A stretch of DNA of 64,000 bases from Defluviimonas aquaemixtae (lineage in GTDB: Bacteria; Pseudomonadota; Alphaproteobacteria; Rhodobacterales; Rhodobacteraceae). The notes under the pieces are model-generated. The model worked only from the letters and a program-made list of their open reading frames with translations. It did no database searches and was not told the origin of the DNA. A program made the translations under genes and the position numbers. Location of the stretch: positions 62,001 to 126,000 of the forward strand of contig NZ_OMOQ01000002.1 in the NCBI RefSeq assembly GCF_900302475.1. Reading direction: 5' to 3'. This document shows, piece after piece, positions 1 through 8,953 of this stretch (the stretch's first letter is position 1; each line of letters starts with the position of its first letter).

Positions 1-91
1 GCAAGACAAGTCCTCATATCGGTGCGCCCCGTCTCAGCAGAACACACGCGAATCTCCGCGACGACGCGCGGCCACTGGATCCAGATGCGTC

Positions 92-259
92 TCAGTTCTG
101 GCTAAGGCGGTGGATCTCTTCCTTGATTCGCAGCTTCTGCTTTTTCATCTCGGCGATGGCGAGGTCATCGTAGCCCGGGTGGCGTTGCGCCTCTTCCACT
201 GCCTCGGAAAGATGTTGGTGTTTTCTTTGAAGTTCCTGCAGGTGCGAACCCAGCGACAT
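92..259 (-). CDS. YdcH family (DUF465) small protein
   Basis: A 55-aa, almost entirely helical and charged protein with the DUF465/YdcH pattern: N-terminal MSLGSHLQEL, a central LSEAVEEAQ and a C-terminal basic KKQKLRIKEEI helix. The family is widespread in proteobacteria and has no firmly assigned function. The start at 259 is chosen because a strong Shine-Dalgarno (GAGGAG) lies just upstream and homologues begin with MSLGSHL. An in-frame extension of 20 residues is possible but does not resemble the family. It stands alone on the minus strand, next to the methyltransferase gene. Confidence 0.85.
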   Translation of the reverse strand: MSLGSHLQELQRKHQHLSEAVEEAQRHPGYDDLAIAEMKKQKLRIKEEIHRLSQN

Positions 260-380
260 CGGTGTCTCCTCTCCCGTGAAACCTGTCACGATCCCATCAC
301 ATTCATCGAGTCGTGTCACGCAGAACCGTCATTGCCGCGGGCCAGTCTCCCGGCATGCGGAAGTCGGGCACAGAGCTAGC

Positions 381-1136
381 CTAGAATTCCAGCGCAGCCG
401 CGTCGCGCAGAACCGCGCGGATCTGCGCCGTGTAATCGTCGCCATCGGTCAGATGCCGCGCGCCCTCATGCAGCACGAGCGGGGTGGCCAGCCGAAAAGC
501 GGCCCGTCCCCCCTTTGTTGCCTGGAGGATGACGCGGCCTGCATCGCGTCCGATGCGCGGTGCGATGGGAAGAAGGACCGCACTGCCCATTGGCGGGCCG
601 AGCCCGGCGAGGAGATCCGGCAGACGCTCTGCCGCCTGAATCAAGGTTAGGCGGCCGCCCGGCCGCAGACGCCTTACCCCTGCCGCGAGCCAGACGGAGA
701 GAGGCGTTTCCTCGCGAAGCGCGAGTTCGCGCCCGCGATCATCCGCCGCGGTCCCGCCGCCGCGCGGGAAATAGGGCGGGTTGGCGATGACATGGTCGAA
801 ACTCCGGCCTCGCAGAACAGCTGGCATTCTGCCCAGATCACCTTCGACCACGTCGAATGCAATTTCATTCGCAATCGCGTTCGACCGTGCGAGCGCGGCG
901 TAGTCCGGCTGAAGTTCAAGCCCTGTCAGGCCCAGCCCGTCGACGCGCGCGCCCAGGCAAAGGCTCGCCACGCCGGCACCGCAACCGAGTTCCAGAACCG
1001 TCTCGCCCCGCCGGGCGGGCACGGCGGCGGCCAACAGAACCGGATCGGCTGCGGCGCGGTAGCCGTGGCGTGGCTGGGCGATTCTGAGCCGGCCGCCAAG
1101 AAAGCCGTCGTCGCTCAGATTGGCTGGGGCGAACAT
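381..1136 (-). CDS. tRNA1(Val) adenine-N6-methyltransferase-like SAM methyltransferase
   Basis: A 251-aa class I SAM-dependent methyltransferase. The SAM-binding loop LELGCGAG lies at about residues 48-55 and the N6-adenine signature NPPY at 119-122. This combination and the length match the TrmN6/YfiC family, which methylates A37 of tRNA1(Val) in E. coli; other substrates are possible in alphaproteobacteria. It begins 1 nt after the DUF2007 gene ends on the same strand, so the two are probably co-transcribed. The family call is strong; the exact tRNA substrate is inferred. Confidence 0.8.
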   Translation of the reverse strand: MFAPANLSDDGFLGGRLRIAQPRHGYRAAADPVLLAAAVPARRGETVLELGCGAGVASLCLGARVDGLGLTGLELQPDYAALARSNAIANEIAFDVVEGDLGRMPAVLRGRSFDHVIANPPYFPRGGGTAADDRGRELALREETPLSVWLAAGVRRLRPGGRLTLIQAAERLPDLLAGLGPPMGSAVLLPIAPRIGRDAGRVILQATKGGRAAFRLATPLVLHEGARHLTDGDDYTAQIRAVLRDAAALEF

Positions 1137-1137
1137 T

Positions 1138-1347
1138 TCAAATCTCGAAGCCGTTGTCCTTCAGGATCGCCCGGGCGCGGAAGTGATCGGCGTCCCTGAC
1201 CATCAGCCTGCGCGGCAATATGCCTAGGGAGCCCTCCAGCACGCTCATGTGGACGTCCATCTGAAAGGCCGCTATACCCTCCCCGTCAAGAAGAGCTGTC
1301 GCAAAGGCGAGTTTCGTCGGGTCTGTGGTGCTGAGAAGCTCTTTCAT
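1138..1347 (-). CDS. DUF2007 domain protein
   Basis: A 69-aa protein beginning MKELLSTTDPTKLAFATALL and containing a short alpha/beta fold with an RRLMVRDADHFRARAIL segment, typical of DUF2007 (putative signal-transducing protein). The biochemical role is unknown. The start at 1347 is preferred over an upstream in-frame start at 1437 because family members begin with the MxELL strand. It is transcribed away from the polyprenyl synthase gene at 1402 and runs into the methyltransferase gene with a 1-nt gap. Confidence 0.8.
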   Translation of the reverse strand: MKELLSTTDPTKLAFATALLDGEGIAAFQMDVHMSVLEGSLGILPRRLMVRDADHFRARAILKDNGFEI

Positions 1348-1401
1348 ATTCCAAGACTTAATGACAAGGCGCCGCCCTTGTCGAGTGAGCACGGGACCCA
1401 C

Positions 1402-2406
1402 ATGAGCCTCGATGACGCCGCCACGCAGAAACCGCACGACCGGCTAAGCGCCGTCCTGACGGCGGATATGGAGCGCGTGAACGCGCTTATCAAGACGCGG
1501 ATGGCGTCGGAGCACGCGCCGCGCATCCCCGAGGTGACTGCGCATCTGGTGGAAGCCGGCGGCAAGCGGCTGAGACCTATGCTCACGCTCGCCACTGCGC
1601 GGCTCTGCGGCTACGAGGGCGACCATCACATCCGGCTCGCGGCGACGGTGGAGTTCATCCACACCGCGACGCTGCTGCACGACGACGTTGTGGACGAAAG
1701 CGCGCAACGGCGCGGGCGGCCGACGGCGAACCTCCTGTGGGACAACAAATCCTCGGTTCTGGTCGGTGACTACCTCTTTTCGCGGTCCTTCCAGCTCATG
1801 GTGGAAACGGGATCGCTGAGGGTGCTCGACATCCTCGCCAACGCTTCCGCGACCATTGCCGAGGGTGAAGTCCTGCAGCTTTCCGCGGCGCAGGACCTGC
1901 GGACCGATGAAGCGGTCTATCTCAAGGTCGTTCGCGGCAAGACGGCGGCTCTCTTCGCCGCCGCAACCGAAGTTGGCGGTGTCATCGCAGGCGCGCCTGA
2001 AGACCAGGTACAGGCTCTGCACGTCTATGGCGACGCGTTGGGAATCGCCTTCCAGATCGCGGACGACCTTTTGGACTATGGCGGATCGACGCTGGAAATC
2101 GGCAAGAATGTCGGCGACGATTTCAGGGAACGGAAACTGACGCTGCCGGTCATCAAGGCGGTCGCTGAGGCCGACGAGAAAGAACATGCGTTCTGGCACC
2201 GGGTGATCGAAAAGGGCGAGCAGCACGACGGAGATCTTGACCGTGCAATGGCGATCATGGCCCGCCACGACGCTATGGAGGCGACCCGCGCAGAGGCGCT
2301 TGAATGGGCTGCGAAGGCGCGCGCCTCTCTGACGTCGCTACCGGCGCACGACTTGCGCGACATGTTGTCCGACCTCGCAGATTACGTCGTCTCGCGCGTC
2401 AGCTAA
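1402..2406 (+). CDS. ispB: Long-chain polyprenyl (octaprenyl/decaprenyl) diphosphate synthase
   Basis: A 334-aa trans-prenyltransferase that adds isopentenyl diphosphate units to an allylic primer to build the quinone side chain. The first Asp-rich motif is DDVVD at 94-98, the second is DDLLD at 221-225, and GGKRLRP (about 53-59) is the substrate-binding segment. In Rhodobacterales the product is normally the C50 chain of ubiquinone-10, but chain length cannot be read from these motifs. The start at 1402 excludes an unrelated N-terminal extension. The 3' end overlaps the convergent ispE gene by 8 nt. Confidence 0.93.
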   Translation: MSLDDAATQKPHDRLSAVLTADMERVNALIKTRMASEHAPRIPEVTAHLVEAGGKRLRPMLTLATARLCGYEGDHHIRLAATVEFIHTATLLHDDVVDESAQRRGRPTANLLWDNKSSVLVGDYLFSRSFQLMVETGSLRVLDILANASATIAEGEVLQLSAAQDLRTDEAVYLKVVRGKTAALFAAATEVGGVIAGAPEDQVQALHVYGDALGIAFQIADDLLDYGGSTLEIGKNVGDDFRERKLTLPVIKAVAEADEKEHAFWHRVIEKGEQHDGDLDRAMAIMARHDAMEATRAEALEWAAKARASLTSLPAHDLRDMLSDLADYVVSRVS

Positions 2407-3235
2407 CCGCGCCGCTGGCACTCCACCAGTCAGGGCGCCGCAACCGCACAAACGCCTCTGCCGCCGCAGCCGTAGAGCCATCCGCCGGGTAGAGCCCGAA
2501 GCATGTCGCGCCAGAGCCCGACATGCCCGCGTGCAGGCAACCGGTCTCACGGACCAGCGCCAGAACGTCGTCGATCACGGGTGCGACGCGTCGGGCCGGC
2601 TCGGACAGGTCGTTTCGGTGCCGCCGGAGCCAGGCGCAGAAAGCCGTCACATCCGGCCAGTCGGGCAAATCGTCGTTCATCGCTGGGTTCCACCGCTCCG
2701 TCAGCGAGGCAAACACGGATGGCGTCGGAACGGTGACGCGCGGATTGACGAGCAAGATTTCGAAAGGCGGAATCCGAGGTACAACTTCAAGTAATTCGCC
2801 GATTCCGCGCAGCCTGAGAGCCCGCCCACGGAGGCAGGCAGGGACGTCCGCACCCAATGTGGCCGCCTCACCAGGCGCTGGGAGCGGCCTTCCAGTCAGT
2901 CTAGAAAGCGCCCGGAGCGTTGCGGCGGCATCGGCCGAACCGCCGCCGATCCCCGACGCCACCGGCAGCGCCTTCCACAGCGTAATCCGCGCCCGAAATC
3001 CTGGGTCGAAGAAACGCGCTGCCTTCAGGACGAGATTGTCGCGATCGGCCACGAGGCCGGCCGCTTCGGGGCCGGCGAGCGTCAGGGAGAGCGCGTCGGA
3101 CGCCTCGACTGTGACCCGATCGCCGACGCCTGCGAATACCACGAGGCTGTCGAGAAGATGGTAGCCGTCGGCACGCCTGCCGGTCACATGCAGTGTCAGA
3201 TTGACCTTCGCCGGCGCGAATTCCTCAATTTTCAT
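2399..3235 (-). CDS. ispE: 4-diphosphocytidyl-2-C-methyl-D-erythritol kinase (IspE)
   Basis: A 278-aa GHMP kinase of the MEP isoprenoid pathway that phosphorylates 4-diphosphocytidyl-methylerythritol. Visible features are the N-terminal substrate Lys (FAPAKVNLTL, K10), the ATP loop PVASGIGGGSADAAA at 91-105 and the catalytic Asp in GADVPAC (D130). It overlaps the 3' end of the upstream TPR gene by 11 nt, which suggests translational coupling, and it converges on ispB with an 8-nt overlap. Together the two genes supply precursor and polymerase for the quinone tail. Confidence 0.95.
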   Translation of the reverse strand: MKIEEFAPAKVNLTLHVTGRRADGYHLLDSLVVFAGVGDRVTVEASDALSLTLAGPEAAGLVADRDNLVLKAARFFDPGFRARITLWKALPVASGIGGGSADAAATLRALSRLTGRPLPAPGEAATLGADVPACLRGRALRLRGIGELLEVVPRIPPFEILLVNPRVTVPTPSVFASLTERWNPAMNDDLPDWPDVTAFCAWLRRHRNDLSEPARRVAPVIDDVLALVRETGCLHAGMSGSGATCFGLYPADGSTAAAAEAFVRLRRPDWWSASGAVS

Positions 3236-4934
3236 TCTTGGTGACGGCCAAGGGCTCAGCGCCCTCCTCTTTCAGCACCGCGTCGAGGCCGATCTCGAGC
3301 TTGCGGCGGATGCGCTTCGCTTCCTCCTCGGTGTCCGGTTCGAAGGACAGCGCGCGCTTCCACTGGAACTCCGCCTCTCGCTTGCGGTCGACGGCCCAGT
3401 AGACATCGCCGAGATGATCGTTGACGACGGCGTCTTCCGGCATCAACTCAACCGCCTGCTCCATCTGCACCACAGCTTCGTCGTAGCGGCCCAGTCGGTA
3501 GAGCGCCCAGCCGAAGCTGTCGACGATCGCGCCGTCATCGGGACGCTCCGCGACGGCGCGTTCGATCATCTCGAGCGCCTCGTCGAGATTGGTGTTCATC
3601 TCCAGATAGGAATAGCCAAGATAGTTCAACACCGCAGGATGATCCGGGCGCAGTTCCAACGCCTTGCGGAAGTCGGATTCCGCCTGGCCCCAGTTCTTGA
3701 TGCGCTCGTTTGCGATACCGCGTGTGTAGTAGACCACCCACTGCCCCGGATCTTCGGTGGAAAAGGTCGAAATTGCGCGATCATAGGCCTCTGCCGCCTC
3801 GCTGTAGCGCTCGTTCCGACGGTAGGTATCCCCAAGCGCCGACCAGATGTCGGCACGGCCGGAGTTATCCCTAGCCAGTTGCCTCAGCGCCTCGATTGCC
3901 GCATCGACACGGCCGTCGGAAAGCAGCGCATCCGCGCGGCCGAGCTCTGCCGTTACGAAGGCGGGGTCCTCGCGTGGGATGCGGTTGAAGGTCTTGGTCG
4001 CCAGGTCGAATTGGCCCTGCGATTCAAGGATCGCGGCGCAGAGCAGAAGCGTCTCCGCCTGCCCGGGCGCAAGATATTCAGCCATCCGCGCATAGGCGAG
4101 GGTGTTGATGTCTGACGTCTCGCCATTCAAAGCCGAGGCGACTGTGAAGAAAACTTCACCGATCCCTTCAATCGGGCCGTTGACCGCACTGAAACCGAGT
4201 ATCGCGCCGGCTTCGAGTTCCTGCTTGAGGGCCAGGAATGCAGGATCGCCTGTCTCGCCGAAGGTTTTCTCGATCAACTCGATCGCCGCGTCGTTCCGTT
4301 CGAGCTGGCTGAGAATCTGCACGTGCGCGACCACGCCCCGCCGCGTGGCGCGGAGCGGCCCGCCTTCCTCGCCAGAAAAGATCCGATCGGCACCCTCGAA
4401 GTCACCCACCGACGCAAGCGCCAGCGCCTTGTGATAAAGCCCGAAGGAACGTGTTCCAGCTGCGTCCGCAACCTCGTCGAAAGCCGTCGTGGCATCGGAC
4501 ATGCGGCCTAGACCGGCGAGAGACCATGCACGATAGAGCCCGTCGACGAGCGCACCGGCGGTGCGCCCCTCGTCGAGCGCGACGAGCCCGGTTTCGTAGT
4601 CGCCCGTGCGCGCGAGATCGGCGAGCACGACCAGATCGGCGATCTGGCTTTTTACTCCCGACTGCTCGAGCCGCCCGGCCAATGGCAGCGCCATGTCGAT
4701 GGCACCGCGGCCAATCTCGGCGACGAGAGCATTTTCCAGGAGACCGGAATTGGCGGGGTCCGAGATCAGGGCGCGGCGGAAATAATCCGATGCCGCGCCA
4801 TAGTCTGAAAACCGGCTTGCCTGGCGTCCCGCCAGATAGGGTCCGGCGATTCCGTCGAGCGCCACGGCAGGCGCGCTCGGCACCAAGCCGGCGCACAGCG
4901 CAAGGGCGAGGGACAGCGGTCGCAGCATTGTCAC
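3225..4934 (-). CDS. Exported TPR-repeat protein
   Basis: A 569-aa protein with an N-terminal signal peptide (hydrophobic residues about 6-24, cleavage near AVA) and repeated TPR helix pairs, clearest at about 340-530 (LGDTYRRNERYSEAAEAYDR, YLGYSYLEMN, LGDVYWAVDRKREAEFQW). TPR arrays are protein-binding scaffolds; no enzymatic domain is visible. The start is GTG at 4934 with an AGGAG site about 6 nt upstream, although ATG at 4928 would serve equally. It overlaps ispE by 11 nt. The gene pair suggests co-expression but gives no clear shared pathway. Confidence 0.85.
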   Translation of the reverse strand: MTMLRPLSLALALCAGLVPSAPAVALDGIAGPYLAGRQASRFSDYGAASDYFRRALISDPANSGLLENALVAEIGRGAIDMALPLAGRLEQSGVKSQIADLVVLADLARTGDYETGLVALDEGRTAGALVDGLYRAWSLAGLGRMSDATTAFDEVADAAGTRSFGLYHKALALASVGDFEGADRIFSGEEGGPLRATRRGVVAHVQILSQLERNDAAIELIEKTFGETGDPAFLALKQELEAGAILGFSAVNGPIEGIGEVFFTVASALNGETSDINTLAYARMAEYLAPGQAETLLLCAAILESQGQFDLATKTFNRIPREDPAFVTAELGRADALLSDGRVDAAIEALRQLARDNSGRADIWSALGDTYRRNERYSEAAEAYDRAISTFSTEDPGQWVVYYTRGIANERIKNWGQAESDFRKALELRPDHPAVLNYLGYSYLEMNTNLDEALEMIERAVAERPDDGAIVDSFGWALYRLGRYDEAVVQMEQAVELMPEDAVVNDHLGDVYWAVDRKREAEFQWKRALSFEPDTEEEAKRIRRKLEIGLDAVLKEEGAEPLAVTKNEN

Positions 4935-5043
4935 GCGGGACTCCTTCCGTCGAAATTCGCGCAGAGCCTAGTCCGGGTGCGCGCGCAAGGCAATGCGGCG
5001 TCCTGCCGTCCGGCCCGCCGCAGGCCCGTTTCTGCCGGAGAGG

Positions 5044-5475
5044 TCACATGATCAATTGAACCAGCCCGGCCGTCGCAATTCCAACAAGAGCGAGAACTAT
5101 GAGCGCGATCAAACCGTTCCAAACATCCGGACGGCTGGAAACGGGATCGATGGGCGGATAGACGAGTGGCCAGATCCCCTCGCATACCGATTGCCTCAGC
5201 AGGTCGAGCGTGATCGGAATCCGCGTGACCTTCTGATGTGGTGCCCGGAACGGCCAGCCGGGATTGAGAAGCGCGCCTTCGTCCGCGTGATGAAAATCCC
5301 AGCGATAGCCCTCAAGATCGACGCCGAAACGCTCGGCAAACGCTTCGATGAAATCAAAAGCGTCGTCGCCGTCACAGCCGGTCGCGCCGAACAGGTCGGC
5401 CTCTGTCCTATCATCAAGCGGTTGGCCGAGAAAGCTCTCGGCGAAGGCTGCAACATCAGCGCGGCCGCCCTCCAT
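5044..5475 (-). CDS. DUF1493 family protein with C-terminal membrane anchor
   Basis: A 143-aa protein. Residues about 20-60 contain the DUF1493 acyl-carrier-like pattern (GCDGDDAFDFIEAFAERFGV followed by W-DFHH). A single C-terminal transmembrane segment (about 120-142, GLIALIVLALVGIATAGLV) would tether it to the membrane. No phosphopantetheine-type Ser is obvious, so carrier function is not claimed. Its ATG overlaps the stop of the ETF-QO gene (TGATG), which implies translational coupling. The role is unknown. Confidence 0.7.
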   Translation of the reverse strand: MEGGRADVAAFAESFLGQPLDDRTEADLFGATGCDGDDAFDFIEAFAERFGVDLEGYRWDFHHADEGALLNPGWPFRAPHQKVTRIPITLDLLRQSVCEGIWPLVYPPIDPVSSRPDVWNGLIALIVLALVGIATAGLVQLIM

Positions 5476-7124
5476 CACATGTTCGGATAGTTCGGCCCAT
5501 CGCCGCCCTGCGGCGTTGTCCAGTTGATATTCTGGCTCGGGTCCTTGACGTCGCAGGTCTTGCAGTGGACGCAGTTCTGGAAGTTGATCTGGAACCGCGG
5601 TCCGTCGTCCGCCTCGATCACTTCGTAGACCCCGGCGGGGCAATAGCGCTGCGCAGGCTCGGCATATTTCGGCAGGTTGACCGAAATCGGAATCGATGGA
5701 TCCTTGAGCTTGAGATGCGCCGGCTGACTTTCCTCGTGGTTGGTGAACGAAAAGGACACATTCGTAAGCCGGTCGAAGGACAGCACGCCATCGGGCTTCG
5801 GGTAGTCGATCTTCGGGAATTTCGACGCCTCTCCGGTCGCCGCTGCGTCGGACTTACCATGCTTCAGCGTCCCGAAGAGCGAGAGGCCGAATAGATTGTT
5901 CGTCCACATGTCGAAGCCGCCGAGGACCAGCGAAGGAATCATCCCCCAGCGTGACCACATCGGCTTTACATTGCGGACTTGATTGAGGTCCTTGCCGACG
6001 GGGCCGTCGCGCAGTTCGGTCTCATAGGCCGACAACTCGTCGCCGGACCGGCCAGCCTTGATCGCCTCGTAGGCCGCCTCGGCCGCCGCCTTGCCCGAGA
6101 GCATCGCATTGTGGTTTCCCTTGATGCGCGGCACGTTCACGAGACCCGCCGAGCAGCCCAGAAGCGCGACACCCGGCGCGACGACTTTGGGGATCGACTG
6201 CCAGCCACCCTCGCTGATCGCGCGGGCGCCGTAGGCGACGCGCTTGCCGCCCTTCAGAAGCTCCGCGACCATCGGGTGATGCTTGAAACGCTGGAACTCC
6301 ATGTATGGATAGAGATGCGGGTTCTGGTAGTTCAGGTGAACGACGAATCCGACATAGACCTGGTTGTTGTCGAGGTGATAGATGAACGACCCGCCGCCAG
6401 CGTTCTTGCCAAGTGGCCATCCCATCGTGTGGGTGACCGTACCCTCCTTGTGCTTGGCGGGGTCGATCTCCCAGATCTCCTTCATTCCGAGGCCGAATTT
6501 CTGCGGGCAATGGCCATTGGAAAGGTCGTATCGGGCCATGACTTCCTTGGAGAGCGATCCACGCACGCCCTCGCCGAGGAGCACGTACTTGCCGTGCAGT
6601 TCCATGCCGGGTTCGTAGTTCGGTCCCGGCGTGCCGTCCGACGAAAGTCCCATCTCGCCAGCGACGACGCCCGTCACCTCTCCGCTTTCGCCGTAGACCA
6701 GTTGCGAACAGGCCATACCGGGAAAAACCTCGACGCCCAGTGCCTCGGCCTGTTCGGCCATCCAGCGGCAGACGTTGCCCATCGAGACGATGTACTTGCC
6801 GTGGTTCGACATGAGCGGCGGCATCGGCCAGTTCGGAATGCGGACCTTGCCAGCCTCGCCCAGGACATAGAAGTTGTCTCGGCTGACCTCGACCGAGATC
6901 GGGGCGCCCTTTTCCTTCCAGTCGGGAATGAGCGCATCCAAACCGCAGGGGTCGAGAACCGCACCCGACAGGATATGCGCACCGACTTCGGAGCCCTTCT
7001 CGAGTACGACCACGTTCAGGTCGGCGTCGAGCTGCTTAAGCCGGATCGCGGCCGAGAGACCCGCGGGCCCGGCACCGACGATCACAACGTCATATTCCAT
7101 CGATTCCCGTTCGATCTCGGCCAT
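5475..7124 (-). CDS. Electron transfer flavoprotein-ubiquinone oxidoreductase
   Basis: A 549-aa membrane-associated flavoprotein that passes electrons from ETF (loaded by acyl-CoA and related dehydrogenases) to the ubiquinone pool. The N-terminal FAD dinucleotide fold carries GAGPAG at 17-22. The C-terminus carries the [4Fe-4S] cluster ligands in NCVHCKTCDVKDP together with an upstream YCPAGVYE cysteine. The ending GGDGPNYPNM is characteristic of the family. The start at 7124 is preceded by a GGGAGAG ribosome binding site. It fits with the acyl-CoA dehydrogenase encoded at 12374-14065, whose electrons it could receive through ETF. Confidence 0.96.
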   Translation of the reverse strand: MAEIERESMEYDVVIVGAGPAGLSAAIRLKQLDADLNVVVLEKGSEVGAHILSGAVLDPCGLDALIPDWKEKGAPISVEVSRDNFYVLGEAGKVRIPNWPMPPLMSNHGKYIVSMGNVCRWMAEQAEALGVEVFPGMACSQLVYGESGEVTGVVAGEMGLSSDGTPGPNYEPGMELHGKYVLLGEGVRGSLSKEVMARYDLSNGHCPQKFGLGMKEIWEIDPAKHKEGTVTHTMGWPLGKNAGGGSFIYHLDNNQVYVGFVVHLNYQNPHLYPYMEFQRFKHHPMVAELLKGGKRVAYGARAISEGGWQSIPKVVAPGVALLGCSAGLVNVPRIKGNHNAMLSGKAAAEAAYEAIKAGRSGDELSAYETELRDGPVGKDLNQVRNVKPMWSRWGMIPSLVLGGFDMWTNNLFGLSLFGTLKHGKSDAAATGEASKFPKIDYPKPDGVLSFDRLTNVSFSFTNHEESQPAHLKLKDPSIPISVNLPKYAEPAQRYCPAGVYEVIEADDGPRFQINFQNCVHCKTCDVKDPSQNINWTTPQGGDGPNYPNM

Positions 7125-7256
7125 GATCTCTCCCTTTCGCCGCGCGTCGCGGGCACTCCGCTGCAACGCGCAGGATCGTTAGCTTACTGGACGACCGGAC
7201 GCAACAATGACCCAGCGCATCTCGCGACACGGGCGTGCCGGTGCCAGAGATGAGCG

Positions 7257-7277
7257 GTGCCCGTAGCGGTCGGGCAC
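7257..7277. repeat. Perfect 7-bp inverted repeat downstream of the PAP2 gene
   Basis: GTGCCCG at 7257-7263 and CGGGCAC at 7271-7277 form a 7-bp stem with a 7-nt loop, about 24 nt beyond the stop of the minus-strand PAP2 gene. No T-tract follows on either strand, so it is not a classic intrinsic terminator. It could still stabilise a 3' end or act with Rho. Confidence 0.5.
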
Positions 7278-7300
7278 ACCAAAAGTGCAGATATATGAAA

Positions 7301-8308
7301 CTAAGCCGTCCGCTGCGCGGGCCCGTCGCGTTTCGCGAGCAGCCCAAAGAACGGTATTGACGCTTCGGTCAGGCGCATGCGGCGCAGCACGGCCCAAAGC
7401 CCGAAGATGAATAGTATCGAGAAGTAACCGTCCACCGCGTAGTGATAGCCGGTATAGACCGACAGCAGGAGAATGATGGCGAGGAACGCAAAGCCCGGGA
7501 TGGCCAGCCAGCGGTTCCGTTCGGCAAGATAGAGTGCGGTTATTGTCGCGATGCCGACATGGACACTCGGAAAGGCGGAGATCCCCGAACCGAACGCGAT
7601 CCCCTGTTCGGCATAGCCAGCCCAGAGATAGTGCTGCACCAGACCGATGCGCGTATCTTTCACGCCGCTTTCTTCGAGCGCGGTGTGAAGCGCTGCGAAA
7701 CGGTCACCGCCAAGCAGCGCATCATAGAAGACCGGGCCGACCGAAGAGCCGGCCACCGCGAGCACATTGCCAAGCACGAACCAGCAGGTGACATAGAGCA
7801 CTATGAAGCGCGCCGTGCGTTCCGCATCGCGATCCGACACCGTGATAATCAGCGCCATCGCGATCGCCGGCACGGCCCAAACCACGAGGTAGGCTGGCAG
7901 AAGTTCATGGATGGGCAGTGCCTTCGCCCAGTCGTGCACATATATCCAGGGGTCAACGCCCCCGTGCAACCACTTGTCGAAATCGGCCAGAGGTGGGTCA
8001 GCGTAGAAGGGCACGATGAGAGGGATTGTGCATTTCAGGAAAGAGAACGCGACCTGAAGCAGAACTGAGCCGAATACCGCGTAGCCGATCAGGTGCGCGC
8101 CGGCCAGAAACCGCCGCCAGCCGACCATTACAACCACGCCGGCGAACAAAGGCAGCAACCACATTGATGCGCGCGAGAAGAGCGTGAAGAACGTGATCGT
8201 CGCGGCAATTGCCTCGAAAAGCAGCTCGGACGTCACCGGGCGGGTCATGACCATAACGATGACGGTCACCACCAGATACAGAACGACGACCCGAAAAAAG
8301 ATCTTCAA
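7301..8308 (-). CDS. PAP2-superfamily membrane phosphatase/transferase
   Basis: A 335-aa polytopic membrane protein. The C-terminal half carries the PAP2 core motifs SAFPSVHVG (histidine of motif 2) and GYHYAVDG (motif 3). The arrangement resembles the AUR1/inositol-phosphorylceramide synthase-like branch rather than the short PgpB type, so a lipid phosphate phosphatase or lipid head-group transferase is likely. At least six hydrophobic segments are visible. The start is a TTG at 8308 with GAGG about 7 nt upstream; no ATG fits. It diverges from greA. Confidence 0.8.
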   Translation of the reverse strand: MKIFFRVVVLYLVVTVIVMVMTRPVTSELLFEAIAATITFFTLFSRASMWLLPLFAGVVVMVGWRRFLAGAHLIGYAVFGSVLLQVAFSFLKCTIPLIVPFYADPPLADFDKWLHGGVDPWIYVHDWAKALPIHELLPAYLVVWAVPAIAMALIITVSDRDAERTARFIVLYVTCWFVLGNVLAVAGSSVGPVFYDALLGGDRFAALHTALEESGVKDTRIGLVQHYLWAGYAEQGIAFGSGISAFPSVHVGIATITALYLAERNRWLAIPGFAFLAIILLLSVYTGYHYAVDGYFSILFIFGLWAVLRRMRLTEASIPFFGLLAKRDGPAQRTA

Positions 8309-8372
8309 ATCACCGCCTCGTTTTCCGCATCGCGTTTTTCCGCTGCCAGCACACGTAAGCCGTTCGCGCCCC

Positions 8373-8402
8373 TTGACTTTGCGGGCGCTTCCCGGGTTTA
8401 CA
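8373..8402 (+). promoter_or_regulatory. Candidate sigma70-type promoter for greA
   Basis: TTGACT at 8373-8378 is a good -35 element. After an 18-bp spacer TTTACA at 8397-8402 is a weak -10. The greA start lies about 58 nt downstream in the intergenic region shared with the divergent PAP2 gene. The assignment rests only on the hexamers. Confidence 0.35.
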
Positions 8403-8460
8403 GCCTTGTGTCGCGCACAATCCGGGCATTTTTTGGGCCACAGTTAATCGACGGGCGAAA

Positions 8461-8931
8461 ATGGATAAAATACCGATGACGCGCGCGGGCCATGCCGCGC
8501 TCGACAATGAGCTCAAGACCCTGAAATCGGTCGAACGCCCCGCCGTGATCAGGGCTATTGCCGAAGCGCGCGAACACGGTGACCTGTCGGAAAACGCCGA
8601 ATACCACGCCGCACGCGAGAGGCAGAGCTTTATCGAGGGCCGAATCAAGGAAATCGAGGCGATGATTTCGCGCGCCGACGTGATCGACGCGACGAAGCTG
8701 TCTGGCGCGATCAAGTTTGGCGCGACCGTAACGCTTGTCGATGAGGATACGGACGAAGAACGGACTTACCAGATCGTAGGCGAGGCCGAGGCCGACATTG
8801 AGCGCGGCCTCCTGAACATCAAGTCGCCCCTTGCGCGCGCGCTGATCGGCAAGGACGAGGGCGACAGCGTCGAGGTCCGCACGCCGGGCGGCGAGAAGAG
8901 CTATGAAGTGCTGAGCATTCGCTACGTCTGA
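8461..8931 (+). CDS. greA: Transcription elongation factor GreA
   Basis: A 156-aa protein of normal GreA length. The N-terminal coiled-coil finger contains the acidic tip region ([20 protein letters not shown]), and the C-terminal FKBP-like domain ends [13 protein letters not shown]. GreA enters the RNA polymerase secondary channel and stimulates cleavage of backtracked transcripts. It is transcribed alone or with the following membrane protein gene, which begins 22 nt downstream on the same strand. Confidence 0.96.
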   Translation: MDKIPMTRAGHAALDNELKTLKSVERPAVIRAIAEAREHGDLSENAEYHAARERQSFIEGRIKEIEAMISRADVIDATKLSGAIKFGATVTLVDEDTDEERTYQIVGEAEADIERGLLNIKSPLARALIGKDEGDSVEVRTPGGEKSYEVLSIRYV

Positions 8932-8953
8932 CGCCGGCGCGGAGGGCCGAAAG